Origin: Polaribacter aquimarinus
GTDB lineage: Bacteria > Bacteroidota > Bacteroidia > Flavobacteriales > Flavobacteriaceae
Length of the DNA stretch: 64,000 bases
Direction: 5' to 3'
Assembly (NCBI RefSeq): GCF_003129485.1
Contig: NZ_QFFG01000003.1
Span: 434,001-498,000, forward strand
Part shown: positions 25,464 through 33,337 of the stretch, in pieces
Position numbering within the stretch: position 1 is the first letter of the stretch
Layout of the letters: every line of letters starts with the position of its first letter
Notes under the pieces: model-generated
What the model saw: only the letters and a program-made list of their open reading frames with translations
What the model was told of the DNA's origin: nothing
Databases searched by the model: none
Made by a program: the position numbers and the translations under genes

Positions 25464-26303
25464 CTATGGTATCCATTTTTTAGGAAAATTCGGTTTGCGT
25501 TTTTCTAAAAACGCATCTCTACCTTCTTTGGCTTCATCTGTCATGTAAGCTAAACGTGTTGCTTCTCCAGCAAATACTTGTTGACCAACCATTCCGTCAT
25601 CAGTTAAATTCATTGCAAATTTTAGCATTTTAATCGAAGTTGGAGATTTAGCTAATATTTCTTGCGCCCATTCATAAGCAGTACTTTCTAATTCATCGTG
25701 AGGAATAACAGCATTTACCATTCCCATTTCATAAGCTTCTTGTGCAGAATAATTTCTTCCTAAAAAGAAAATTTCACGTGCTTTTTTTTGCCCTACCATT
25801 TTTGCCAAATAAGCAGAACCATAACCACCATCAAAAGAAGTAACATCTGCATCTGTTTGTTTAAAAATAGCATGCTCTTTAGAAGCTAAAGTTAAATCGC
25901 AAACAACGTGCAAACTATGTCCACCTCCTACTGCCCAACCAGGAACTACACAAATAACTGCTTTAGGCATAAAGCGAATTAAACGTTGCACTTCTAAGAT
26001 ATTTAACCTGTGATAGCCATCATCTCCCACATAACCTTGATGACCACGCGCTTTTTGGTCACCTCCAGAACAGAAAGAATATACACCGTCTTTTGTACTT
26101 GGTCCTTCTGCAGAAAGCAATACAACTCCAATGTTTACATCTTCACCTGCATCATAAAAAGCATCATACAATTCTGATGTTGTTTTAGGTCTAAAAGCGT
26201 TTCTTACATTAGGTCTATTAAAGGCAATTCTAGCCACACCATTGCATTTTTTATAGGTAATATCTTCGTATTCTTTGGCAGTTTTCCACTCAGGTTGTAT
26301 CAT
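25464..26303 (-). CDS. menB: 1,4-dihydroxy-2-naphthoyl-CoA synthase
   Basis: Crotonase-fold enzyme that closes the naphthoquinone ring of menaquinone from O-succinylbenzoyl-CoA. The MenB-type loop FCSGGDQKARGHQGYVGDDG and the oxyanion/active-site stretch VVPGWAVGGGHSLHVVCDLT are present, as are TDADVTSFDGGYGSAYLA and the C-terminal RKPNFPKK. The 279 residues fit. It lies near menD and a CvfB-like gene, so the region holds part of the menaquinone pathway. Confidence 0.96.
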   Translation of the reverse strand: MIQPEWKTAKEYEDITYKKCNGVARIAFNRPNVRNAFRPKTTSELYDAFYDAGEDVNIGVVLLSAEGPSTKDGVYSFCSGGDQKARGHQGYVGDDGYHRLNILEVQRLIRFMPKAVICVVPGWAVGGGHSLHVVCDLTLASKEHAIFKQTDADVTSFDGGYGSAYLAKMVGQKKAREIFFLGRNYSAQEAYEMGMVNAVIPHDELESTAYEWAQEILAKSPTSIKMLKFAMNLTDDGMVGQQVFAGEATRLAYMTDEAKEGRDAFLEKRKPNFPKKWIP

Positions 26304-26371
26304 AATTTTGTATTTTGGACGTTCTTTTAGAAGAACAAAATAATTGTTGACAAAAATAAAGATTCAAATTT

Positions 26372-27529
26372 ATGATAAAGAAATCGTTCGTACTAATATT
26401 TCTACTTTTTTACATTTCTGGATTTTCACAAAAAATTATTAATAAAAATTTAGAATCAGATATTTTAGAAACTACTAGAAATTTAAAGATTTATATTCCT
26501 GAAGGCTATGAGAAAAACGACGCTGAAAACTATCCATTAGCTATAGTTTTTGATGCAGAATATTTATTTGATGCTTACGTAGGTAATTCCGTTTTGTTTG
26601 CCGCAAAAGACAAAGCACCTAAACAAATCGTAGTAGGGATTTCAATGAAAGAAAGTAGAAAAAAAGATACTTACTTTAATATTAATAATGGAAGTTTAAC
26701 TGCTGATAACATCGCTTTTTATCAGTTTGTAAGGGATGAAGTTATTTTTTACATGGAAAGTACTTACAGAACATCACCTTTTATTTCTCTAATTGGGTCT
26801 GGTACTTCTGCAAATTTAATCACTCATTACCTTAAAGAACCACAACCATTTATCAATTCCTACATTTGTATCAATCCTACTTTTTCAGATTTTATAGGGC
26901 AACAATTTCAATCTTTTAATTTAGAAAAATTTTCTAAAGAAGATAATACATTCTATTTATACACTAATAATTCAACATCATTTTCTGCAAAAAAACAAAC
27001 CAAGATTGGAGAGTTGCAAAAAGGTTTAAGATCTCTACAAATTAAAAATTTTAATGTAGTAAATGATACGATTGTTACATCTAGTAGTATTTCTGCCATA
27101 AGTGAAGCAATACCAAGAGCATTAACTAAAGTTTTTCAAATCTATTCTGCTATATCTAAAGAAGAATTTGAAAAAAATGTAAAAGATTTATCTCCTGTAG
27201 ATGCTATTGCTTACCTAGAAAACAAATATGTTGAAATAGAATTTCTTTTTGGTGGTAATTTAGGGATTAGAGAACGTGATATTTACGCAATTGAAAAAAT
27301 AGTAATTGAAAAAGAAAATGGAGATCATCTTAGAGAATTTGGTAAAATGATTTTAAAAATTTTTCCAACATCTCCATTAGGTGATTATTATATTGGGCGT
27401 TATTATGAAACTGGAAAAATGTATAAAAAAGCTCTTAAACATTACAAGATTGGCTATGGAAAGATGGACCCTTCAGATCAAAACTCTGATAAATTTTATG
27501 AAAATATTTTACGATTAGGTGGAATGTAA
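26372..27529 (+). CDS. Exported esterase-like alpha/beta-hydrolase, apparently lacking the serine nucleophile
   Basis: A 385-residue protein with a signal peptide (1-19, ending SGFSQ). A putative-esterase (IroE/Fes-like) fold follows: RNLKIYIPEGYEKND, YPLAIVFDAEYLFD and IVVGISM. Where such enzymes carry GxSxGG, this one reads LIGSGTSANLITHY, which puts glycine at the nucleophile position. The serines are shifted by one or two places. The C-terminal ~80 residues contain a tetratricopeptide-like stretch (YYIGRYYETGKMYKKALKHYK). It is divergent from menB. It may be a non-catalytic or binding member of the fold. Confidence 0.7.
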   Translation: MIKKSFVLIFLLFYISGFSQKIINKNLESDILETTRNLKIYIPEGYEKNDAENYPLAIVFDAEYLFDAYVGNSVLFAAKDKAPKQIVVGISMKESRKKDTYFNINNGSLTADNIAFYQFVRDEVIFYMESTYRTSPFISLIGSGTSANLITHYLKEPQPFINSYICINPTFSDFIGQQFQSFNLEKFSKEDNTFYLYTNNSTSFSAKKQTKIGELQKGLRSLQIKNFNVVNDTIVTSSSISAISEAIPRALTKVFQIYSAISKEEFEKNVKDLSPVDAIAYLENKYVEIEFLFGGNLGIRERDIYAIEKIVIEKENGDHLREFGKMILKIFPTSPLGDYYIGRYYETGKMYKKALKHYKIGYGKMDPSDQNSDKFYENILRLGGM

Positions 27530-27591
27530 AAAAAGTTAACCCTATTCAGTTTTCAGTAGCCGTATAAAGCTTTCCTACTTCAAACTTCTAA

Positions 27592-28011
27592 CTATTTCAC
27601 CAACTCAATTCTATCTTCTTTAATAACAATCAGTTTTTGTTTGTAAAGATTTCCAACAGCTTTTTTAAAAGATTTTTTACTCATCTTTAGATGAAACTTA
27701 ATAGACTCTGGAGAACTTTTATCAGTCAATAACAAAAATCCTTCTCTACTCTTATTAAGTTTATCTAATATTTTTTCAACATCTTTATCAATAACGTTTT
27801 TAAAACCTTGTGGTCTTAAAGAAACATCAATCTTTCCATCTTCTCTGATATTTTTGATATAGCCATCTACTTCCATATCAATTTCTAAATCTTCGAAAAC
27901 CTCATTTCTATACAATAAACCTTCAAATTCTTCATTAATTAAAACTACATACCCTAAAGCTGTTTCTGTTTCTATTATCAATTCAACTTTATCTCCTATT
28001 TGTAAATTCAT
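27592..28011 (-). CDS. CvfB-like S1/winged-helix RNA-binding protein (short form)
   Basis: A 139-residue protein. The first ~65 residues form an S1-like OB domain (IGDKVELIIETETALGYVV, IKNIREDGKIDVSLRP). The C-terminal ~65 residues form the winged helix seen at the end of CvfB (MSKKSFKKAVGNLYKQKLI). Full-length CvfB has several S1 domains and about 280 residues, so this is a half-size version. Its ATG overlaps the menD stop as TAATG, indicating coupling. A role in RNA binding is inferred. Confidence 0.8.
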   Translation of the reverse strand: MNLQIGDKVELIIETETALGYVVLINEEFEGLLYRNEVFEDLEIDMEVDGYIKNIREDGKIDVSLRPQGFKNVIDKDVEKILDKLNKSREGFLLLTDKSSPESIKFHLKMSKKSFKKAVGNLYKQKLIVIKEDRIELVK

Positions 28012-29669
28012 TATTGTATATATTTAAAATATTCTTTTAAAATTTGGTCATTATCTTCACTTGGTGTAAAGATTTCTAAAATTTTTGGTTTGTCAGATTC
28101 TTTAAAAAATTCTTTTAACTCTTTTTGTACCATTTCACTAGAAAAAGCTTTTTGATAATTGAAACCAAACATTAAGCATAAATGTTTTGCAGTTAAGCAA
28201 TGTGGGGTTTCAAAATATTTTGCTGCACTTGTAGTTGATGGTCCTGGAATAATTTTAAATATCCCACCTCCTGAATTGTTTATTAATATTATTCTAAAAT
28301 TAGTAGGAATACTTTTGTTCCATAACGCGTTAGAATCATAGAAAAAACTAAGGTCACCAGTAATTAAAACAGTTTGTTTTTTATTTGCAAAAGCTGCTCC
28401 AATTGCAGTTGAAGTACTACCATCAATTCCGCTTGTACCTCTATTACAAAACACATCTAAGGTTTTATTAATTGTAAATAATTGTGCATATCTAATTATT
28501 GCACTATTACTAATTTGTAATAGAGAATTGTTGGGCACTGATTCTAAAATCTGTTCAAAAACTTTAAAATCTGAATGCGGTATTTTTGATAAATATTCAG
28601 TATGTTTTTGTCTTCTTTCATCTCTAACAGACAACCATTTTGATTGATAATTACTTTTAATTTTTATAATTTTTGTATTAAAATTTCTAAAAAAATCAAT
28701 CGGATTTGTTTGAATAAACTCTGACAAACAGAAATAAGTATTGGTTGCTGTTCGCTCATCTATATCCCAATGATGCTTTGGAGCATACTCTCTTAAGAAC
28801 TTTTTAATTCGTTTGGATACAATCATTCCTCCAAAAGTGATGAGAACATCTGGTTGCAAGCTAATAAAATCACTATCATTTAACGAAAAAATCAACTGAT
28901 CTATAGAATTGATTGCTTTATTATGATGTAGATTAGAAGTGGTTTCTGTAAAAATAAGTACATCATCATCATCTGCATACAAATCTATTAAACTATGTAA
29001 TTCAGCATCAGGATAATTTACACCTACTAAAATCATCTTCTTTTGTGAAGCGTTCCAAATTTTAGCTAAATTTTCGTAGTCAATATTAGAGTTATCTAAA
29101 AAGCTCGAAGAAATTTTTGGAAAATGGAAGTCTTTTAAACTCGCTACAGTCTCATACAAAGGTTCATCAAAAGGGACATTAATATGAACAGGACCTTTTT
29201 GTGAAGTTGCTATTTGTAAAGCCTCTCCAATAAGCTGAGAATTTCTAGAGATAAACTTAGGATTCTCTATTAAATTTGCAGAAAATAAAATATGGTTTTC
29301 GAATACATTTTCTTGTCTTATGGTTTGTCCATCACCAATATCTATTAAATGTTTGGGTCTATCAGCAGAAATAACCACTAAAGGAATGTTACTATAATAA
29401 GCCTCTGCAATTGCAGGATAATAATTCAGCAAAGCAGAACCTGATGTACACAAAACTGCTACAGGCTTTTGTTTTTGTTGGGCTATCCCTAATGCAAAAA
29501 AAGCAGCACACCTCTCATCAACCACGCTCAATGTTTCTATTTCTGTATGATTAGAAAAGCCAATAGTTAAAGGTGCATTTCTTGAACCCGGAGAAATCAC
29601 GACGATACCAACATCAAATTGATGACAAGCTGAAATAACTAATTGTGCAAGTTCTTTTTTAGGAAACAT
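28011..29669 (-). CDS. menD: 2-succinyl-5-enolpyruvyl-6-hydroxy-3-cyclohexene-1-carboxylate synthase
   Basis: Thiamine-diphosphate enzyme that condenses 2-oxoglutarate with isochorismate in menaquinone synthesis. The N-terminal ThDP-binding domain has ISPGSRNAPLTIGF and a glutamate in SVVDERCAAFFALG. The C-terminal ThDP/Mg motif is TGDLSFFYDSNALWNK...RIILINNSGGGIF. GNRGTSGIDGSTSTAIGAA-like sequence (CNRGTSGIDGSTSTAIGAA) is characteristic of MenD. The 552 residues are the normal length. The cvfB-like gene follows with a one-base overlap. Confidence 0.95.
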   Translation of the reverse strand: MFPKKELAQLVISACHQFDVGIVVISPGSRNAPLTIGFSNHTEIETLSVVDERCAAFFALGIAQQKQKPVAVLCTSGSALLNYYPAIAEAYYSNIPLVVISADRPKHLIDIGDGQTIRQENVFENHILFSANLIENPKFISRNSQLIGEALQIATSQKGPVHINVPFDEPLYETVASLKDFHFPKISSSFLDNSNIDYENLAKIWNASQKKMILVGVNYPDAELHSLIDLYADDDDVLIFTETTSNLHHNKAINSIDQLIFSLNDSDFISLQPDVLITFGGMIVSKRIKKFLREYAPKHHWDIDERTATNTYFCLSEFIQTNPIDFFRNFNTKIIKIKSNYQSKWLSVRDERRQKHTEYLSKIPHSDFKVFEQILESVPNNSLLQISNSAIIRYAQLFTINKTLDVFCNRGTSGIDGSTSTAIGAAFANKKQTVLITGDLSFFYDSNALWNKSIPTNFRIILINNSGGGIFKIIPGPSTTSAAKYFETPHCLTAKHLCLMFGFNYQKAFSSEMVQKELKEFFKESDKPKILEIFTPSEDNDQILKEYFKYIQ

Positions 29670-29683
29670 TTGTTAGTATTACT

Positions 29684-29703
29684 AAGTTGCAAAGTTACAA
29701 AGT
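29684..29703 (+). repeat. Single copy of the AAGTTGCAAAGTTACAAAGT repeat
   Basis: This unit shares GTTGCAAAGTTACA with the left arm of the inverted repeat at 23706. It lies directly upstream of menD. Confidence 0.5.
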
Positions 29704-29721
29704 CAAAAAGTTATAAAGCAT

Positions 29722-29762
29722 AAAAAAATCAGAAAGTAAACTATTTTCTACTTTCTGATTTT
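29722..29762 (-). terminator. Terminator after the fsa gene
   Basis: On the minus strand, AAAATCAGAAAGTA and TACTTTCTGATTTT form a 14-bp perfect stem followed by TTTTTTA. Confidence 0.88.
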
Positions 29763-29786
29763 ATTTTTTCAAACCAACTAAGTTGA

Positions 29787-30440
29787 TTAGTTTCCTTTTT
29801 GGTAATCTGCTAAAAACTTTGCCAAACCACTATCTGTTAAAGGGTGTTTTAACAAACCTTCAATAGCACTTAAGGGCCCAGTCATAACATCTGAACCTAA
29901 TTTTGCACAATTAACAACATGCATTGTATTACGCACTGATGCTGCTAAAATTTGAGTCTCAAAATTAAAGTTATCATACACTGTTCTAATCTCATCTATT
30001 AAGTTTAATCCGTCTGTAGAAATATCATCTAAACGCCCTAAAAATGGAGATACATATGTTGCTCCTGCTTTGGCTGCTAACAATGCTTGTCCAACAGAAA
30101 ACACTAATGTAACATTTGTTTTAATTCCTTTTGAAGAAAAATATTTACAAGCTTTTACACCATCTTTAATCATTGGTAATTTTACCACAATCTGAGGGTT
30201 TAATGCTGCCAAAGCCTCACCTTCTTTTACCATTCCATCAAAATCAGTTGAGATTACCTCTGCAGAAACATCACCATCTACCAATTCGCAAATTGCTTTG
30301 TAATGGTTAATAATATTATCTTGCCCTGTAATACCTTCTTTAGCCATTAAAGAGGGATTTGTAGTTACACCATCTAAAACCCCAAGGGCTTGTGCTTCTT
30401 TAATTTGCTCTAAATTAGCTGTGTCTATAAAAAATTTCAT
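29787..30440 (-). CDS. fsa: Fructose-6-phosphate aldolase / short transaldolase
   Basis: A 217-residue class I aldolase of the small transaldolase (MipB/TalC) group. It starts [20 protein letters not shown], followed by [13 protein letters not shown]. The Schiff-base lysine is most likely the one in IVVKLPM, and a second family motif is [23 protein letters not shown] (quoted in part: [20 protein letters not shown]). It interconverts fructose-6-phosphate with dihydroxyacetone plus glyceraldehyde-3-phosphate, or acts as transaldolase. Sequence alone does not decide between these. A TATATTTG promoter box lies at 30481-30488. Confidence 0.9.
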   Translation of the reverse strand: MKFFIDTANLEQIKEAQALGVLDGVTTNPSLMAKEGITGQDNIINHYKAICELVDGDVSAEVISTDFDGMVKEGEALAALNPQIVVKLPMIKDGVKACKYFSSKGIKTNVTLVFSVGQALLAAKAGATYVSPFLGRLDDISTDGLNLIDEIRTVYDNFNFETQILAASVRNTMHVVNCAKLGSDVMTGPLSAIEGLLKHPLTDSGLAKFLADYQKGN

Positions 30441-30480
30441 TTAGTTTTAGTTTTAGTTGTTTGTTGTAATTAATATCTTG

Positions 30481-30488
30481 CAAATATA
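30481..30488 (-). promoter_or_regulatory. Putative -7 element of fsa
   Basis: On the minus strand TATATTTG fits TAnnTTTG, 40 bases upstream of the ATG. No -33 TTG was found at the usual distance. Confidence 0.4.
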
Positions 30489-30557
30489 CTTTATAGAGTT
30501 GATTATAAGAAGAATAAAACAACACATTTTTTAGATGTTTTATTCAAAAAATAAAAG

Positions 30558-31361
30558 TTACAGTTTATAATGATTCATCAATAATTTTTCATAAACTCTA
30601 TCAGGTAAGATTCGTTTTAAAATAATAGAGAACTTCTCCATAAATTTACCAACTTTATAATGAATTTTTGGTTTTTTTGTATTTATGATATTGAATACTG
30701 CTTTTGCCATTTCTTTAGGATGCATCCCTTCATCTACATGAGCATCCATCAAGTCTAAATTGGATTGGTAGGTTTTTTTATAAGCTGAATTTTCAAAAAC
30801 AGGTGTATGATACCTTCCTTCAGCAATATTGGTAGCAAAATCGCCTGGTGCAATGTTAACCACGTTAATACCAAATTGCTTTACTTCCATACTTGTAGCT
30901 TCAGAAACAATTTCTAAAGCACCTTTTGTTGCAGAATATAATCCTCTAAAAGGTAATCCCATATAACCCGCAATAGAAGTTACGTTAATAATTAACCCTG
31001 ATTGTTGGCTTCGCATTTGTGGTAAAACAGCTTTCATCACATCAATAGCGCCAAAAAGATTGGTATTAAAAACTGCACGCATTTCATCAGTGGGTGTATC
31101 TTCTAAGGGGCCAGTAATTCCCATTCCTGCATTGTTTACTAAGACATCTAACCTTCCTTCTTTTTGAATAACCAAATCAACTGCTCTCTGAATAGTATCC
31201 ACTTTTAAAACATCTAAAGCAATCAATTTAAAAGATATTTTTTCTAAATTCTTAGGGTTTCTACTAGTTCCATAAACTTTATACCCTTTATCTGACAAAA
31301 CCGTAGCGATTGATTTTCCTATTCCAGATGAAGCTCCTGTAATTAAAACAACTTTAGACAT
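30558..31361 (-). CDS. Short-chain dehydrogenase/reductase (SDR)
   Basis: A 267-residue classical SDR with the NAD(P) motif TGASSGIGKS (TGxxxGIG), NNAGMG, catalytic serine in INVTSIAGYMG, and YSATK (YxxxK). The C-terminus (KVGKFMEKFSIILKRILPDRVYEKLL) resembles SDRs acting on lipophilic or retinol-like substrates. The substrate is unknown. It is followed by fsa on the same strand after 117 bases, and its start is 95 bases from the SRP RNA. Confidence 0.88.
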   Translation of the reverse strand: MSKVVLITGASSGIGKSIATVLSDKGYKVYGTSRNPKNLEKISFKLIALDVLKVDTIQRAVDLVIQKEGRLDVLVNNAGMGITGPLEDTPTDEMRAVFNTNLFGAIDVMKAVLPQMRSQQSGLIINVTSIAGYMGLPFRGLYSATKGALEIVSEATSMEVKQFGINVVNIAPGDFATNIAEGRYHTPVFENSAYKKTYQSNLDLMDAHVDEGMHPKEMAKAVFNIINTKKPKIHYKVGKFMEKFSIILKRILPDRVYEKLLMNHYKL

Positions 31362-31456
31362 ATTATTAATTATGAATTACGAAGAAACAAAATAAAAAAG
31401 AAAAAGAGTAGAAATTTTTGATAGGATTAAAAATTTAAATTGAAGGCACAAAAAAT

Positions 31457-31550
31457 GGCAAGCTACCTACATCACACTGCTACAACCTAATACCTTTGCT
31501 GCGTTCCCGCCCTGGAGGATTCAAAGGGAGCTAGTTGTGTAGGACTTGCC
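31457..31550 (-). ncRNA. ffs: Signal recognition particle RNA (4.5S-type)
   Basis: Read on the minus strand, the 94-nt RNA starts GGCAAG and ends CTTGCC, closing a long hairpin (CCTACA with TGTAGG further in). Its apical region holds CCAGGGCGGGAACGCAGCAA, corresponding to the conserved SRP domain IV loop and internal bulges. The gene has its own promoter with the -7 box ending five bases before the RNA. FtsY, the receptor of the same pathway, lies at 20499-21473. Confidence 0.9.
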
Positions 31551-31554
31551 GCTG

Positions 31555-31584
31555 CAAATTTACAATCTATTTTTATTTAAACAA
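31555..31584 (-). promoter_or_regulatory. Promoter of the SRP RNA gene
   Basis: On the minus strand, TTG (31584-31582), a 19-base spacer and TAAATTTG (31562-31555) match the Bacteroidota consensus. The box ends just before the RNA 5' end. Confidence 0.75.
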
Positions 31585-31726
31585 TTAAAAAAGATGAAAT
31601 TTTGTGTAACAAATCCAACATTCTAAATACTAATGTATTGTCTTGGTAGTTATCAAACTATTAGAATAATAGACTATCAAAAATGAAATGAATATATTTG
31701 TATAACTAACTAAAATTTTAAAACAA
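31585..31726. other. Remainder of the 31362-31726 gap
   Basis: Apart from the SRP RNA and its promoter, the gap between the SDR gene and the DUF4199 gene holds only AT-rich DNA. A possible -7 box TATATTTG at 31693-31700 lies 27 bases before the DUF4199 ATG. Confidence 0.4.
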
Positions 31727-32248
31727 ATGGAAAATCAAGCGAATAGTAAAAGTATTATATTAAATTATGGTCTGTACTTAGGACTTATAGGTGTTGTTAT
31801 TCACTTAATTCTTTTTGCAACTGGAAGCTTATTAGAATATCAATGGATAAATAGTGTTGTAAGTTTCGCAGCAATGATAGCACTTATTATTATTGGTATA
31901 AAAAAGTTTAGAGAAGCTAATGGAGGCTTTATTTCTTGGGGACAGGGTGTAAAAATTGGAATGGGTATTACCATGATAAGCGCTGTAATTGCAGTTATTT
32001 ATACTTTATTATTTATGAATGTAATAGACCCTACTTTTCAAGAACAAGCAATGGAAGTTCAAAAGCAAGCTTGGGTAGATGCAGGTATGACAGAGGAACA
32101 AATTGATGGAGCTGTAGAAATGACTCAGAAATTTCAAACTCCAGGAATTTTATCAGCTATGATACTGGCTATGTCTGCTTTCTTTGGTTTTATAATCTCT
32201 GCAATTGTTGCAGCAATAATGAAAAAATCAGAAGAAGAAACTTACTAA
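31727..32248 (+). CDS. DUF4199 family membrane protein
   Basis: A 173-residue protein with four hydrophobic segments (about 12-33, 38-58, 75-103 and 143-165). It carries the DUF4199 pattern: a paired GLYLGLIGVVIHLI start, FREANGGFISWGQGVKIGMG in the middle, and an amphipathic loop with EEQIDGAVEMTQKF before the last segment. The family is common in Bacteroidota and has no known function. It precedes the glycosyltransferase gene by 88 bases. Confidence 0.85.
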   Translation: MENQANSKSIILNYGLYLGLIGVVIHLILFATGSLLEYQWINSVVSFAAMIALIIIGIKKFREANGGFISWGQGVKIGMGITMISAVIAVIYTLLFMNVIDPTFQEQAMEVQKQAWVDAGMTEEQIDGAVEMTQKFQTPGILSAMILAMSAFFGFIISAIVAAIMKKSEEETY

Positions 32249-32336
32249 AAAAATCTAAAATTTTTTAAAGTAAAAAGTTTAAAGTTTTCTACAATACTTT
32301 TATAACTTTACAACTCGTAACTTTACAACAAAGAAT

Positions 32337-33293
32337 ATGGATATTTCGGTAGTAATACCACTTCTTAATGAAGAAGAATCTTTACAAGAATTACACGATT
32401 GGATTGCAAAAGTTATGCAATCCAATCGCTATTTATATGAAATTATTTTTATTGATGATGGCAGTACAGATACTTCATGGAAAGTTATAGAGCAATTATC
32501 TAAAAAACATAACGAAGTTAAAGGAATCCGTTTTCAAAAAAACTATGGTAAATCACAGGCTTTAGATGCTGGTTTCGAATTGGCAAAAGGACTTGTTGTG
32601 ATTACTATGGATGCAGATTTACAAGATAATCCAGATGAAATACCAGAATTATACAACCTTATTGTTAACGATAATTTTGATTTAATTTCTGGCTGGAAAA
32701 AGAAACGTTATGACAACGTTATTACCAAAAATATTCCTTCAAAACTATTTAATGCCGCAGCTAGAAAAACTTCTGGTTTAAAATTACATGATTTTAATTG
32801 TGGTTTAAAAGCCTATAAAAACGAAGTTATTAAAACTGTAAAAGTTAGTGGTGAAATGCACAGATATATTCCAGTTTTAGCAAAAAATGAAGGTTATAAT
32901 AAAATTGGAGAAAAAGTTGTAAAACATCAAGCCAGAAAATACGGAGAAACTAAGTTTGGAATGGACCGTTTTGTAAATGGTTTTTTAGATTTAATTACCA
33001 TTTCATTTCTATCAAAATTTGGTAAAAGACCCATGCACTTTTTTGGACTGTGGGGAACTTTAATGTTTATTTTTGGTACTACATCTGCATTCTATATTGG
33101 TGCATTTAAGTTATATAAAGTTTACCATGGCATAAAAACAATTTTAGTTACTGACAATCCATGGTTTTACATAGCCTTAACCTCCATGATTTTAGGAACT
33201 TTGTTATTTTTAGCAGGTTTTATTGGAGAACTCATAATAAAAACAAAAAGTAACGAAAAACACTATACCGTTAAAGAAAAACTCAATTTCTAA
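32337..33293 (+). CDS. Family 2 glycosyltransferase, DPM1/GtrB-like with two membrane helices
   Basis: A 318-residue inner-membrane glycosyltransferase. The GT-A domain has VVIPLLNEEESL, the nucleotide-binding DDGSTD, and the metal-binding DADLQDNP. The C-terminus carries two membrane segments (about 235-258 and 275-302). This layout matches enzymes that transfer glucose, mannose or aminoarabinose-type sugars from a nucleotide to undecaprenyl phosphate. The sugar is not determinable. It is the first gene of a plus-strand run with the phosphosugar mutase and the exporter. Confidence 0.9.
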   Translation: MDISVVIPLLNEEESLQELHDWIAKVMQSNRYLYEIIFIDDGSTDTSWKVIEQLSKKHNEVKGIRFQKNYGKSQALDAGFELAKGLVVITMDADLQDNPDEIPELYNLIVNDNFDLISGWKKKRYDNVITKNIPSKLFNAAARKTSGLKLHDFNCGLKAYKNEVIKTVKVSGEMHRYIPVLAKNEGYNKIGEKVVKHQARKYGETKFGMDRFVNGFLDLITISFLSKFGKRPMHFFGLWGTLMFIFGTTSAFYIGAFKLYKVYHGIKTILVTDNPWFYIALTSMILGTLLFLAGFIGELIIKTKSNEKHYTVKEKLNF

Positions 33294-33337
33294 ATTGTAT
33301 ATTTGCAATCTGTTTTAACCTTTTCAATTTTAACCAA

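Noticed and set aside
31457-31550. The hairpin RNA was first considered a tRNA or tmRNA fragment
   Set aside because: There is no cloverleaf or CCA end. The long closed stem and GGGAACGCAGCAA loop fit SRP RNA.
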